64,000 nt of DNA from CAZXEU01 sp965207385 (lineage in GTDB: Bacteria; Bacteroidota; Rhodothermia; Rhodothermales; Bin80). The translations under genes were made by a program, and so were the position numbers. The notes beneath the pieces were generated by a model, which ran no database searches, was not told the DNA's origin, and worked only from the letters and a program-made list of their open reading frames with translations. Shown piece by piece: positions 1-8,475 of this stretch (positions within the stretch are counted from its first letter, which is position 1; the number at the start of each line of letters is the position of its first letter). The stretch covers positions 29,885-93,884 of the forward strand of contig CBDBLZ010000011.1 of the NCBI GenBank assembly GCA_965207385.1, read 5' to 3'.

Positions 1-192
1 CGCGTCCAGTCCCGCACCATGCTCGATGGTTGCCACCATGCTCTGGTATGCATCCTCAGGCAGGCGCTTTTTCATCTCTTTAAGAGTAAAGGCATTCTCA
101 CCGTACATGGCTTCGAAACCACTGCTGCCGCCGGTTTGCTCACAGCAGGCGCTGCCGTTTCCCGTATTGCCATTGTGTGGGTTAGCGTTCAT
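1..192 (-). CDS. glnN: Glutamine synthetase type III (GlnN), N-terminal part, cut by window edge
   Basis: The reading frame runs from an ATG whose complement lies at 190-192 to base 1 without a stop, giving the first 64 residues. The stretch FEAMYGENAFTLKEMKKRLP followed by EDAYQSMVATIEHG matches the N-terminal region of GSIII enzymes, where a 'FG/YGENVF..MKERLP...Y..L...IE.G' block precedes the catalytic domain. GSIII forms large dodecamers and ligates ammonia to glutamate using ATP; it is the usual glutamine synthetase of Bacteroidota and relatives. The first 25 or so residues are rich in Asn, Gly and Cys and look variable. The gene is divergent from the sulfatase gene and has an inverted repeat about 25 bases upstream of its start. 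The rest of the protein is outside the window, so catalytic residues cannot be checked. Confidence 0.8.
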   Translation of the reverse strand, partial: MNANPHNGNTGNGSACCEQTGGSSGFEAMYGENAFTLKEMKKRLPEDAYQSMVATIEHGAGLDA

Positions 193-217
193 CGATTCTG
201 GTTGGTTGGGTGGTGGT

Positions 218-249
218 GTGCCTATATTTAATTGGGCAAATATAGGTAC
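218..249. promoter_or_regulatory. Imperfect inverted repeat upstream of glnN, candidate operator
   Basis: Arms GTGCCTATATTT (218-229) and AAATATAGGTAC (238-249) are complementary at 11 of 12 positions across an 8-base spacer. The site lies 25 bases upstream of the glnN start codon and about 80 bases upstream of the sulfatase. AT-rich 12-bp arms are unlike the GC-rich surroundings, which suggests a regulator site rather than chance. No T tract follows on either strand, so it does not look like an intrinsic terminator. The regulator is unknown; nitrogen control of glnN is an inference. Confidence 0.4.
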
Positions 250-329
250 ACGGCCTAACTTTTTTTGGCTCCTGTCCGGCTCACTTGCAGTCTTGACAGG
301 AAAGCCACACATCATACGCATTCCAGGAA

Positions 330-1733
330 ATGACGCCTACGCTACTGCTTCTGACCCTGTTGTTGCCTCCTGCCGAGGGTCCCAATATCCTGTTCTTCAT
401 TGCCGATGACTGGAGCTGGCTGCATGCCGGCGCCTACGGCGATGCCGTCGTGCGAACCCCCAATCTGGATCGCCTGGCAAGAGAAGGCCTGGTCTTCGAG
501 CACGCCTACGTATCGTCGCCCTCGTGCACGCCGTCCAGGGCCTCCATCCTGGCGGGACAGCACTTCTGGCGCCTCGGTGAGGGAGCAAACCTGTACGGGC
601 CGCTTCCGGCTGCGCACCCGGTGTATACCGAGCTCCTTGAGGAGGCAGGATACCACGTGGGATTCACCCGCAAGGGCTGGGCTCCGGGGCGTCTGGGCCA
701 GCGCGAGCGCAATCCGGCAGGCGACCGGTATGATTCCTTCGAGAGCTTCCTTGCCGCACGTGAGGGCGACGATCCGTTTGCCTTCTGGTTCGGCACGTAT
801 GACCCTCACAGGGTATACGAGCCGGGAAGCGGCGAGGCGAGTGGCCTCGTGCTGGAGGACATCGCGGTTCCCGGCGTGTTTCCGGATGCTCCAGAGGTCC
901 GTAGCGACATGGCCGACTACTACTTCGAGGTAGAGCGCCTGGATCGGGAGCTGGGTGAGCTCCTGGCACTGATCGAAGCGCGAGGCATGGCGCACAACAC
1001 TCTGGTCGTGGTTACCAGCGATAACGGCATGCCGTTTCCCAGGGCTAAGGGCAACCTCTACGACCTGGGCACGCGCGTGCCCCTGGTGATGCGGTGGCCG
1101 GCCGCAATAGAAGCGGGCCGAAGGGTGACGGACATGGTAAGTCTCACGGACCTGGCTCCGACATTCCTGGAAGCGGCCGGCCATGAGGCTCCGGGTGCCA
1201 TGACGGGACGCAGCCTGATGCCCATCATGCGGGCGGAGGGCAGCGGGCTGGCAGACAGCTCGCGAACCCACGTGTTTTTCGGGCGCGAGCGCCACACACC
1301 CGCCCAGGAATCGCCGATCATGGGAGGCTATCCCATGCGAGCGGTCCGCACTCCGGAATTCCTCTATATATACAACTTCCATCCGGAGCGCTGGCCTGCC
1401 GGCACGCCGAATGCGGACCGTGCATTCGTTAGCGGCGCCTGGCTATCGGACACCGACGACAGTCCGACTAAGCACGCCGTGGCACGTGCGGAAGCGCTGG
1501 ATGATCTTGCCTTCGGCAAGCGGCCCGGCGAAGAGCTGTATGATCTTCGCTTGGACCCTGAGCAAGTGCGTAATCTTGCGCTCGATCCCGCTTTGGCGGA
1601 CACAAAGCGGAGCCTCTGGCACACGTTGTTTGATGAATTGCAGACAACAGGAGACCTTCGCGTCAAGGGTCGCGGGGCTTACTACGACCGGCAGACATAC
1701 ACGGGGGGCGTAGTGCGCCGGCCGGGAACCTGA
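330..1733 (+). CDS. Secreted type I (formylglycine) sulfatase
   Basis: This 467-residue protein has a short hydrophobic leader (residues 1-16) and then the sulfatase fold. The metal-binding start IADDWSW is at about residues 25-31. The maturation motif C-T-P-S-R at residues 66-70 has Cys66, which would be converted to formylglycine. DPHR near residue 160 and TSDNG near 230 are the usual substrate/metal segments. The arrangement resembles N-sulfoglucosamine sulfohydrolase-like enzymes of family S1, but the exact substrate cannot be read from sequence. Such enzymes desulfate glycans in the periplasm or outside the cell, and need a formylglycine-generating enzyme that is not in this window. It is divergent from glnN, and a TTGACA-like hexamer at 293-298 may belong to its promoter, though no good -10 is visible. 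Confidence 0.88.
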   Translation: MTPTLLLLTLLLPPAEGPNILFFIADDWSWLHAGAYGDAVVRTPNLDRLAREGLVFEHAYVSSPSCTPSRASILAGQHFWRLGEGANLYGPLPAAHPVYTELLEEAGYHVGFTRKGWAPGRLGQRERNPAGDRYDSFESFLAAREGDDPFAFWFGTYDPHRVYEPGSGEASGLVLEDIAVPGVFPDAPEVRSDMADYYFEVERLDRELGELLALIEARGMAHNTLVVVTSDNGMPFPRAKGNLYDLGTRVPLVMRWPAAIEAGRRVTDMVSLTDLAPTFLEAAGHEAPGAMTGRSLMPIMRAEGSGLADSSRTHVFFGRERHTPAQESPIMGGYPMRAVRTPEFLYIYNFHPERWPAGTPNADRAFVSGAWLSDTDDSPTKHAVARAEALDDLAFGKRPGEELYDLRLDPEQVRNLALDPALADTKRSLWHTLFDELQTTGDLRVKGRGAYYDRQTYTGGVVRRPGT

Positions 1734-2415
1734 CACGGGAGAGTCCGAACGGTTTGCGCAAGGAGATGCCGTGTACCGACGGACCGAGCATGGGCGAGCA
1801 GCCGTAGCAATTGCGCGGCTGCCGCTGGCTCCCAGGTAGCGGAATGTTGGGCGAAGCGCAGGTCTGCGGAAATGCGGCGGCAAGCAAATGGGCGGCTGAG
1901 CCGGCGTGTTACGCCCGTCCGCGGGCAAGACCTTGCCGAATGGCTTTGTCTGGACAGACTATTGCGGCAGGAGAACGCTCACGGCATCGTGACTTGCCCT
2001 TGTACTGCTTTTGCACCCGCGCTCGGAAAGGGTGCCTGGTTACCTTCGGTGGATTCGAAAGGAGCGTTGTGAATCGCCCCGGGGCAGTCCCGAAACACCA
2101 GAAGATCGCTCGCGCGCAGTTGCGAGGGCAATGACCGGCATGGCCGCATGCCTTGCAGCCGAGTGAGCGCGGAAAAGCTCGCTTGAGCGGGGAATGGCTT
2201 GCAGCGCAGCAATCCCTTGTGCGCTGTTGCAAGACCCCTTTCAAGAGGTGTTTGCCACCCAGGTCCATGCGGCCAATGGCTTCCCGAAGGCTCCCGGGTC
2301 CGGATACAGGCGTAGCCCCGTTCGATGCGCCCGGAAACCCGCTGCATTCTCCATTCCTCGTGGATATGGTTCACACGCGCTTCGTAAATTCCAGGACGGC
2401 CAACCCCGAAGCACG
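1734..2415. other. Gene-poor stretch between sulfatase and first LVIVD/T9SS gene
   Basis: About 680 bases hold only short overlapping open frames with no recognisable motif and no good ribosome-binding site. No tRNA, repeat or strong terminator was seen. The open frame running into the next gene from 2194 lacks a signal peptide, whereas the ATG at 2416 starts a clear one, so the upstream part is taken as untranslated leader. Confidence 0.5.
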
Positions 2416-4993
2416 ATGCGTTCGCTTCTCGCGGCGACGGCCCTTCTTGCCCTTCACGCGCAGGTTGCGGCCCAGACCACTCCGCACCCCGCCAGCCGGG
2501 AGCTACCGTCCTCTTCGAAATTCGCGCAGACGGACAGCTGGCTTTCCTCTCACACCGGCGGAAAGATCGCCTGCACCGGCGGAAGGGCGGCCAGCTATCC
2601 GTGCAAGGGCATCGACCTGCTTTCGCGCCTTTCCATGAGCGACTATGGAGGCTGGTTCGTTAACGACGTATGGGGCTGGACGGACCCGGAAACCGGACGG
2701 GAGTACGCCTTGGCCGGTCGCTCCGATGCCGTGGCATTCGTGGACGTTACCGATCAGCTGAACCCGGTCTACGTAGGCGAGCTTCTGAGCCACAGCGGCG
2801 AAGTCTCGTATTGGCGCGACATGAAAGTGTACCGGGACCACATGTTCGTGGTAGTGGATGGCACAGGCGCCAACGGCATGCAGGTATTTGACCTGACGCG
2901 GCTGCGCTCGTTTCGAGGCACTCCCATACGATTCAGTGAAACGGCACACTATGACGGGGTAACCAGGTCGCATAACGTCGCCATAAACGAGGCCTCCGGA
3001 TTCGCCTACATCGTGGGGGCAGCCTCCGTGGTCTGCCCCTTTGGTCTGCACATGGTGGACATCCGTTCGCCGCAGGAGCCGACTTATGCAGGCTGTTTCC
3101 GGGATCAGGCAACGGGAAGGAGCGGCGGCGGGTACACGCATGACGCGCAATGCACCATGTACCGTGGACCGGACGCCGAGCACGCGGGGAAAGAGATCTG
3201 TTTCGGTTCCAATGAGACGGCGCTCAGCGTGGCGGATGTCACCGACAAGCGCAATCCGGTTGCGCTCAGCCGCGCAGATTATCCGAACGTAACCTATTCG
3301 CACCAGGGGTGGCTGACGGAAGACCATCGATACTTCATCATGAATGATGAGCTCGACGAATACGGCGGCCTGGAGCCTTTGACCCGGATGCTCATCTGGG
3401 ACGTCGTGGATCTGGATGATCCGGTGCTGCTGACCGAGTACATCGGTCCGACACCGTCCATTGACCATAACCTGTACGTCAAAGGCAGCAAGGTTTACGC
3501 TGCCAACTACACAAGCGGGCTCAGGATAATCGACATCGCGAGCATCGAAGCTCCGCACGAGGTGGCCTTCTTCGACACCCACACGCAAAACGACCACGTG
3601 AATTTTGACGGGGCCTGGACGGCGTTCCCGTACTTCGAAAGCGGCATTATCGTGGTCAACAGCTATCATCACGGGCTGTTTGTGCTGGCAGAGCCGGGCC
3701 ATGAGGTGTATTCGGGGGCTGCGCTTCGTCAGACCGAATACCCCGCACTTGTCGCCCTATTCCGGGCCACCGGTGGCAACGACTGGTCTGACCGCTCCAA
3801 CTGGGCGCTGGCGCTCTCGGGGAGGTTCGTTGCGCATTGGGCGATCGAACAGTTTTACGGCGTGCAATTGGACCGGGACAATGTGGCGAATCTGGATCTT
3901 GCGAATAACAATCTCTCCGGCAAAGTCCCGAGCGAACTCGGACAGCTGCAGCAGCTGAGAATGCTGGACCTGAGTGGCAATGAACTGGAGGGGAGACTGC
4001 CCATGAGCCTCATGCAGCTGTCCCGCCTGGAGGAATTGCGATTCGGCGGACAGGCTCTTTGTGCGCCGCGGGATGACGCGTTCCAGAGCTGGCTTGGAGC
4101 CGTTCCGGTTGTGGACGGCCCTACGTGCGTGCCGGTGGCTTTTTCACCGACCGGCGAAATGCAGGATTTCCTTTTTACGGTAGGTGAGCCCATCGGCGAG
4201 CGGGTGCTTCCCGAAGCGACGGGGGGAAGCCCTCCATACACGTACGAATTCGCTCCCGAGCCGCCCCCGGGATTAACGTTTGATCCAGCCACGCGTACGC
4301 TTAGCGGAACGCCCTGAAAGCCCTTCTGCTGCGGCGCTCTACTCGTATAGCGCCACCGACGCCTACCAGGAATCCGTGACCCTGGAGTTTGGCATTGAGG
4401 TTGTGGCTTCGGCACTCGCGCTGGCGGATGCGATCGCGGACCAGACGTTCAAACAGGGAATTCCCATTACGGATCTGGTTCTGCCGGCGGCGGTGGGAGG
4501 GACGCCGCCGTATGAATATGCGCTGACTCCCGCGCTGCCGCCGGGCCTGTCCTTCGACGCGGCTGCGCGCACCATCAGCGGCACGCCGGCCGAGGCCATG
4601 GCGCCCGCGACGTACACGTATGCGGTCGCGGACGCTGCCTCTTCCTCCGCAACGCTCCAGTTTGCCATAGAGGTGATTTCGTCCGTTGCCAGTGAGCAAG
4701 CGGGCGAGCTTCCCGGAGAGCTTACCGTGCGGGCCAACTTCCCGAATCCGTTCACCACGACGACCACGCTGGTTTTCGACCTGCCCGACCATTCCGAGGT
4801 ATCGGTTACAGTCACGGACCTTCTCGGGCGTCGTCAGCTCAGCACGGAAGCGCTTCCCGTGCCGGCGGGCTGGAGCCGCACGCTAGTGATTGATGGCCAG
4901 GGGCTGCCCGCTGGAGCCTACGTATACCGCCTCGTGGCGCGCACGGCAGAAGGCCAGGTGGTGAGGACCGGCGCATTGTTCAGGGTCAAGTAG
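2416..4993 (+). pseudogene. LVIVD / choice-of-anchor-B type secreted protein with LRR, Ig-like and T9SS domains, split by +1 frameshift
   Basis: The start at 2416 gives a signal peptide (MRSLLAATALLALHAQVAAQ). A beta-propeller-like 'choice-of-anchor B' region with LVIVD-type repeats (AFVDVTDQLNPVYVGEL, IIDIASIEAPHEV) fills about residues 30-430. A short leucine-rich block (NLDLANNNLSGKVPSELGQL) and a capped Cys motif (LCAPRDDAFQSWL) follow. Then come two putative Ig-like repeats and a C-terminal T9SS type A sorting domain (NFPNPFTTTTTLVF...YRLVA). The frame stops at TGA 4315-4317 inside the first Ig-like repeat, just after SGTP. The same repeat continues one base on with ESPSAAALYSYSATD, which aligns with TPESLSEATRYTYVATD of the paralog at 5343-8180. 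One extra base, T4315, explains the break. It may be a real mutation, an assembly error, or a +1 recoding site (CCC-TGA-A). Confidence 0.75.
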
Positions 4994-5342
4994 CAGGATT
5001 GCGGCACCGGCTGCAAGGCTCGGAAGACGTACGACGAGGATCAAGTCGCTGCGCGTCATCTGCCTGGCGGGCCCGCTCTTTGGCCGGGCGCGCGATCCTT
5101 CCCGTGACGCAGGCCAGGCAGCATGGACTGGTCTGGCGCGAAGGTGCTCGTGCGACGTCGCCGGGTTCGGCAGAGCCCAGGAGCAAGATCCCGGAGAAGC
5201 ACCTCCGATGCCTGGGACTCCACATCCGCACTGTCGTGCGCACCTTTCAGGAATCGGCCGATACATTTATTTCTTGATGCTCTTCCATTGATATTGCGTG
5301 CGCCAGCCTCTTTATTTCCAGAAGCGGTGAATCCGTGTTTGC
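4994..5342. other. Intergenic region with a long stem between the two paralogs
   Basis: No gene is supported here. CTGCCTGGC at 5060-5068 pairs perfectly with GCCAGGCAG at 5113-5121 around a GC-rich 44-base interior, which could act as a transcript end for the upstream gene although no T run follows. The last 80 bases before 5343 are AT-richer (around 5265-5310) and probably hold the promoter of the next gene. Confidence 0.4.
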
Positions 5343-8180
5343 ATGCGAGCGCTCCTTGTCGGCGTAGCCTTTCTGGCAGCCCATACCCACGCAGCGGCCC
5401 AGACCATACCCCATCCCGGCAAACAGGGGATACTGGCCGATTCGCTTTCCGCCGAGACGGCAGCTCAAGTTTCTTCGCATACAGGGGGGAAGACTGCCTG
5501 TACCGATGGAATTGCGGACGGTTACGCTTGCAAGGGTGTTGACATGCTCGCCCATCTGGCCATGCGCGACTACGGAGGCGTGGACGTAAATGACGTTTGG
5601 GGCTGGACGGACCCCGAGACCGGGCGAGAGTATGCACTGGCCGGTCGATCAGACGCCGTAGCATTTGTGGACGTGACCAATCAGCTGAACCCTGTCTACA
5701 TAGGAGAGCTGCGCAGTCACAACGGAGAGACGTCCACGTGGCGCGACATGAAGGTCTACCGGGATCACATGTTTGTTGTCGTGGACGGCTCCGGGTCCAA
5801 TGGCATGCAGGTCTTTGACCTCACGCAGCTGCGAACATTTCGAGGCGATCCGGTGCGCTTTGAAGCGGCGGCGCGCTACGATGGCGTAAGCACGGCACAT
5901 AACCTGGCAATCAATGAGGCCTCCGGATTTGCGTTTCTGACGGGAGCGGCATCCGGCATGTGCTCGCTCGGCATCCACATGGTCGACATACGTACGCCGC
6001 TGGAGCCGACCTATGCCGGGTGCTTCAGGGATTCGAATACCGGCAGGGGCTACACGCATGATGCGCAGTGCGTCGTGTACCATGGACCGGACTCGGAGCA
6101 TGCGGGACGGGAAATCTGCTTCGGGTCCAATGTTTCGGACCTGAGCATTTCCGACGTAACGGACAAACACAATCCGGTAGCCCTGAGCCACGCAAGCTAT
6201 CCGAGGGCAAGCTATGCCCACCAGGGATGGTTGACCGATGATCACCGGTACTTCATCATGAACGATGAGCTGGATGAAGTCGGTCAGGGCCTGGTCTCGA
6301 CCAGGACGCTTATCTGGGACCTGGCGGACCTGGATGACCCGGTTCTTCTGACACAATACCTGGCTCCGACCACAACCATAGACCACAATCTCTACGTTGA
6401 AGGCAACAAGGTATTTGCCGCCAACTACACGAGCGGCCTAAGGATCGTTGATATCACGCGCATTGAGGCGCCCAAGGAGATTGCCTACTTTGACACGCAC
6501 CCGGAAAACGATGATATCAGCTTCCGCGGAGCCTGGACGGCCTACCCGTATCTGGGCAGCGGCATCATACTGGTCAGCAGCTACCCGCACGGGCTGTTTG
6601 TGCTCGCGGAGACCGGCCATGACGTGAATACCGGCCTCGCGGAGCGCGAGCGTGAGTACCGCTCCCTGGTAGCCCTCTACAGAGCCACGGACGGCGCCCG
6701 CTGGCGGCAGCGTTCCAACTGGGACCTCGGGCTCACGGGATCGCGGCTTACGCTGCAGGCCCTGGAAGACTTCCACGGGGTTACCATGGTCCTCGACTTT
6801 GTAGGGAGCCTGCACCTGGCGGGCAACAACCTCTCGGGATCACTGCCGGTCGAACTCGGAGACATGCAATTCCTGTTGGAACTGGATCTGAGAGACAACA
6901 GGCTCGAGGGCAGGCTGCCAAGGAGCCTCATGCAGCTCTCCCGCCTGGAGAAACTGCTTTTTGGCGGCCAGGTGCTCTGCGCTCCGTCGGACGAGGCATT
7001 CCAGAGCTGGCTCGGTGCTGTTCAAAGTGTGTCGGGCCAGACCTGCGCTGGCGTGACACTTGCGGGCGCTGCCATGCTGGATGACTTAAGCTACACGCTT
7101 GGCGAGTCGATCGGCGAATTAGTCTTGCCTGCCGCGACAGGAGGGGTGGCTCCCTACACGTACCAGATAGTGCCCGCGCTGCCTGCCGGGCTGGCGTTTG
7201 ATGCCGAAACGCGCACGCTGACCGGGACGCCCGAGAGCCTTTCCGAAGCCACGCGCTACACGTACGTTGCCACGGATGTCTTTCAGGAATCCGATTCGTT
7301 GGAATTCGGCATCGAGGTCGTAGCGCCATTGGAATTGCCGGGCCCTGTTGACGACAAGACCTTCACGCGAGGATTGGACATCGGCGAGCTGGTGCTTCCC
7401 GAAGCGACGGGGGGGTCCGCGCCCTACAGCTATAGTCTCGCGCCTGAACTGCCGCCTGGCTTGTCCTTTGACGCGAACACGCGCACGCTAGCCGGCGTGC
7501 CGGACAGCCTTACGCCGCAAGTCCGGTATACCTACAGCGCGACGGATGCTGCGTCCCGGATCGATTCACTGCAGTTTGATATCGCGGTAGTAGTGGCTGC
7601 TCTGGCCTTGCAGGATTCGGTTGCCGACCAGTCGTACAGGCAAGGCATTCCCATTGTCGATCTGGTGCTGCCGGAAGCGACCGGCGGAGTGCCACCGTAT
7701 ACCTACAGGCTTCTGCCGGCGCCGCCGGCAGACTTGTCCTTCGACGCGGCCACGCTCACCCTGAGCGGAACGCCAATCGACGTCACTCAGCCGACCGCGC
7801 ACACATTTACGGCAATAGACGCGGCTTCCGGGATGACTTCGCTCACGTTCAGCATTGAGGTGATTTCGACGGTCTCAAGTGAGTTTGCAGGTGAGTTGCC
7901 GGATGAATTCGTGCTGCAGGGAAACTTCCCGAACCCGTTTACGACTACCACTACCCTGGTTTTCGATCTGCCTGAACCGGCAGAGGTATCGTTAGAGGTC
8001 TCCAACATACTCGGGCGCCGGGTCCTCGAGCTGGAAGCGATTGGCCTTCCGGCAGGCCGAGGCAAGACGCTGAAGATAGACGGTCAAGCGCTGCCGCCCG
8101 GCGCCTATCTGTACCGTTTGGTGGCGTGGTCGGAGGAAGGTGAGGTGGTCAGGACCGGAGCGCTGCTGCGGGTTAGGTAG
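5343..8180 (+). CDS. LVIVD / choice-of-anchor-B type secreted protein with LRR, three Ig-like repeats and T9SS sorting domain
   Basis: This intact 945-residue paralog of the preceding gene has a signal peptide at residues 1-20 (MRALLVGVAFLAAHTHAAAQ). The anchor-B/LVIVD propeller spans about 30-430, with WGWTDPETGREYALAG and many 'D(I/V)xxxxxP' strands. A short LRR block lies around 490-540 and ends in the LCAPSDEAFQSWL cap. Three Ig-like repeats, each with 'VLPEATGG.aPYtY....LP.gLsFD..TrtLsG.P', span about 570-835. The T9SS type A domain is at about 855-945 (NFPNPFTTTTTLVFDLP...LLRVR). The protein should cross the inner membrane by Sec, then the outer membrane by T9SS, and remain at the surface or be released. 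Binding or enzymatic function is unknown. It differs from its neighbour mainly by one additional Ig-like repeat, which implies tandem duplication with repeat gain or loss. Confidence 0.88.
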   Translation: MRALLVGVAFLAAHTHAAAQTIPHPGKQGILADSLSAETAAQVSSHTGGKTACTDGIADGYACKGVDMLAHLAMRDYGGVDVNDVWGWTDPETGREYALAGRSDAVAFVDVTNQLNPVYIGELRSHNGETSTWRDMKVYRDHMFVVVDGSGSNGMQVFDLTQLRTFRGDPVRFEAAARYDGVSTAHNLAINEASGFAFLTGAASGMCSLGIHMVDIRTPLEPTYAGCFRDSNTGRGYTHDAQCVVYHGPDSEHAGREICFGSNVSDLSISDVTDKHNPVALSHASYPRASYAHQGWLTDDHRYFIMNDELDEVGQGLVSTRTLIWDLADLDDPVLLTQYLAPTTTIDHNLYVEGNKVFAANYTSGLRIVDITRIEAPKEIAYFDTHPENDDISFRGAWTAYPYLGSGIILVSSYPHGLFVLAETGHDVNTGLAEREREYRSLVALYRATDGARWRQRSNWDLGLTGSRLTLQALEDFHGVTMVLDFVGSLHLAGNNLSGSLPVELGDMQFLLELDLRDNRLEGRLPRSLMQLSRLEKLLFGGQVLCAPSDEAFQSWLGAVQSVSGQTCAGVTLAGAAMLDDLSYTLGESIGELVLPAATGGVAPYTYQIVPALPAGLAFDAETRTLTGTPESLSEATRYTYVATDVFQESDSLEFGIEVVAPLELPGPVDDKTFTRGLDIGELVLPEATGGSAPYSYSLAPELPPGLSFDANTRTLAGVPDSLTPQVRYTYSATDAASRIDSLQFDIAVVVAALALQDSVADQSYRQGIPIVDLVLPEATGGVPPYTYRLLPAPPADLSFDAATLTLSGTPIDVTQPTAHTFTAIDAASGMTSLTFSIEVISTVSSEFAGELPDEFVLQGNFPNPFTTTTTLVFDLPEPAEVSLEVSNILGRRVLELEAIGLPAGRGKTLKIDGQALPPGAYLYRLVAWSEEGEVVRTGALLRVR

Positions 8181-8475
8181 GGAGCCCTGGCTGCGCGCCG
8201 CTTTCGCGATCGGGCCTTCCGGCCAATTGCCCTTCGCGAGTCGCTTTGGACGAGCTGCGTCCCGCCGCCGGCTATCCGCATGGAAGGGATTGGTAGCGCA
8301 GATCTCACTTTCCGCGTACCGGATCGCGTCGTCTCCCTGGCCGCTTGCCCTTCAGGGATTGCCGCTTCGAGCTGCCGCGAATTCCCACAATTCTCGATCT
8401 GAATGGGCACGTTTCGCATCTGCGGTCGTACTACTTGGCTGACAAACTGCCCCATCCCAGATTTAGTCATTCAAC

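Noticed and set aside
342..1382. Long minus-strand open frame (346 codons) antisense to the sulfatase
   Set aside because: It mirrors the sulfatase codon pattern in a GC-rich genome, has no motif, and the plus-strand gene is clearly recognised.
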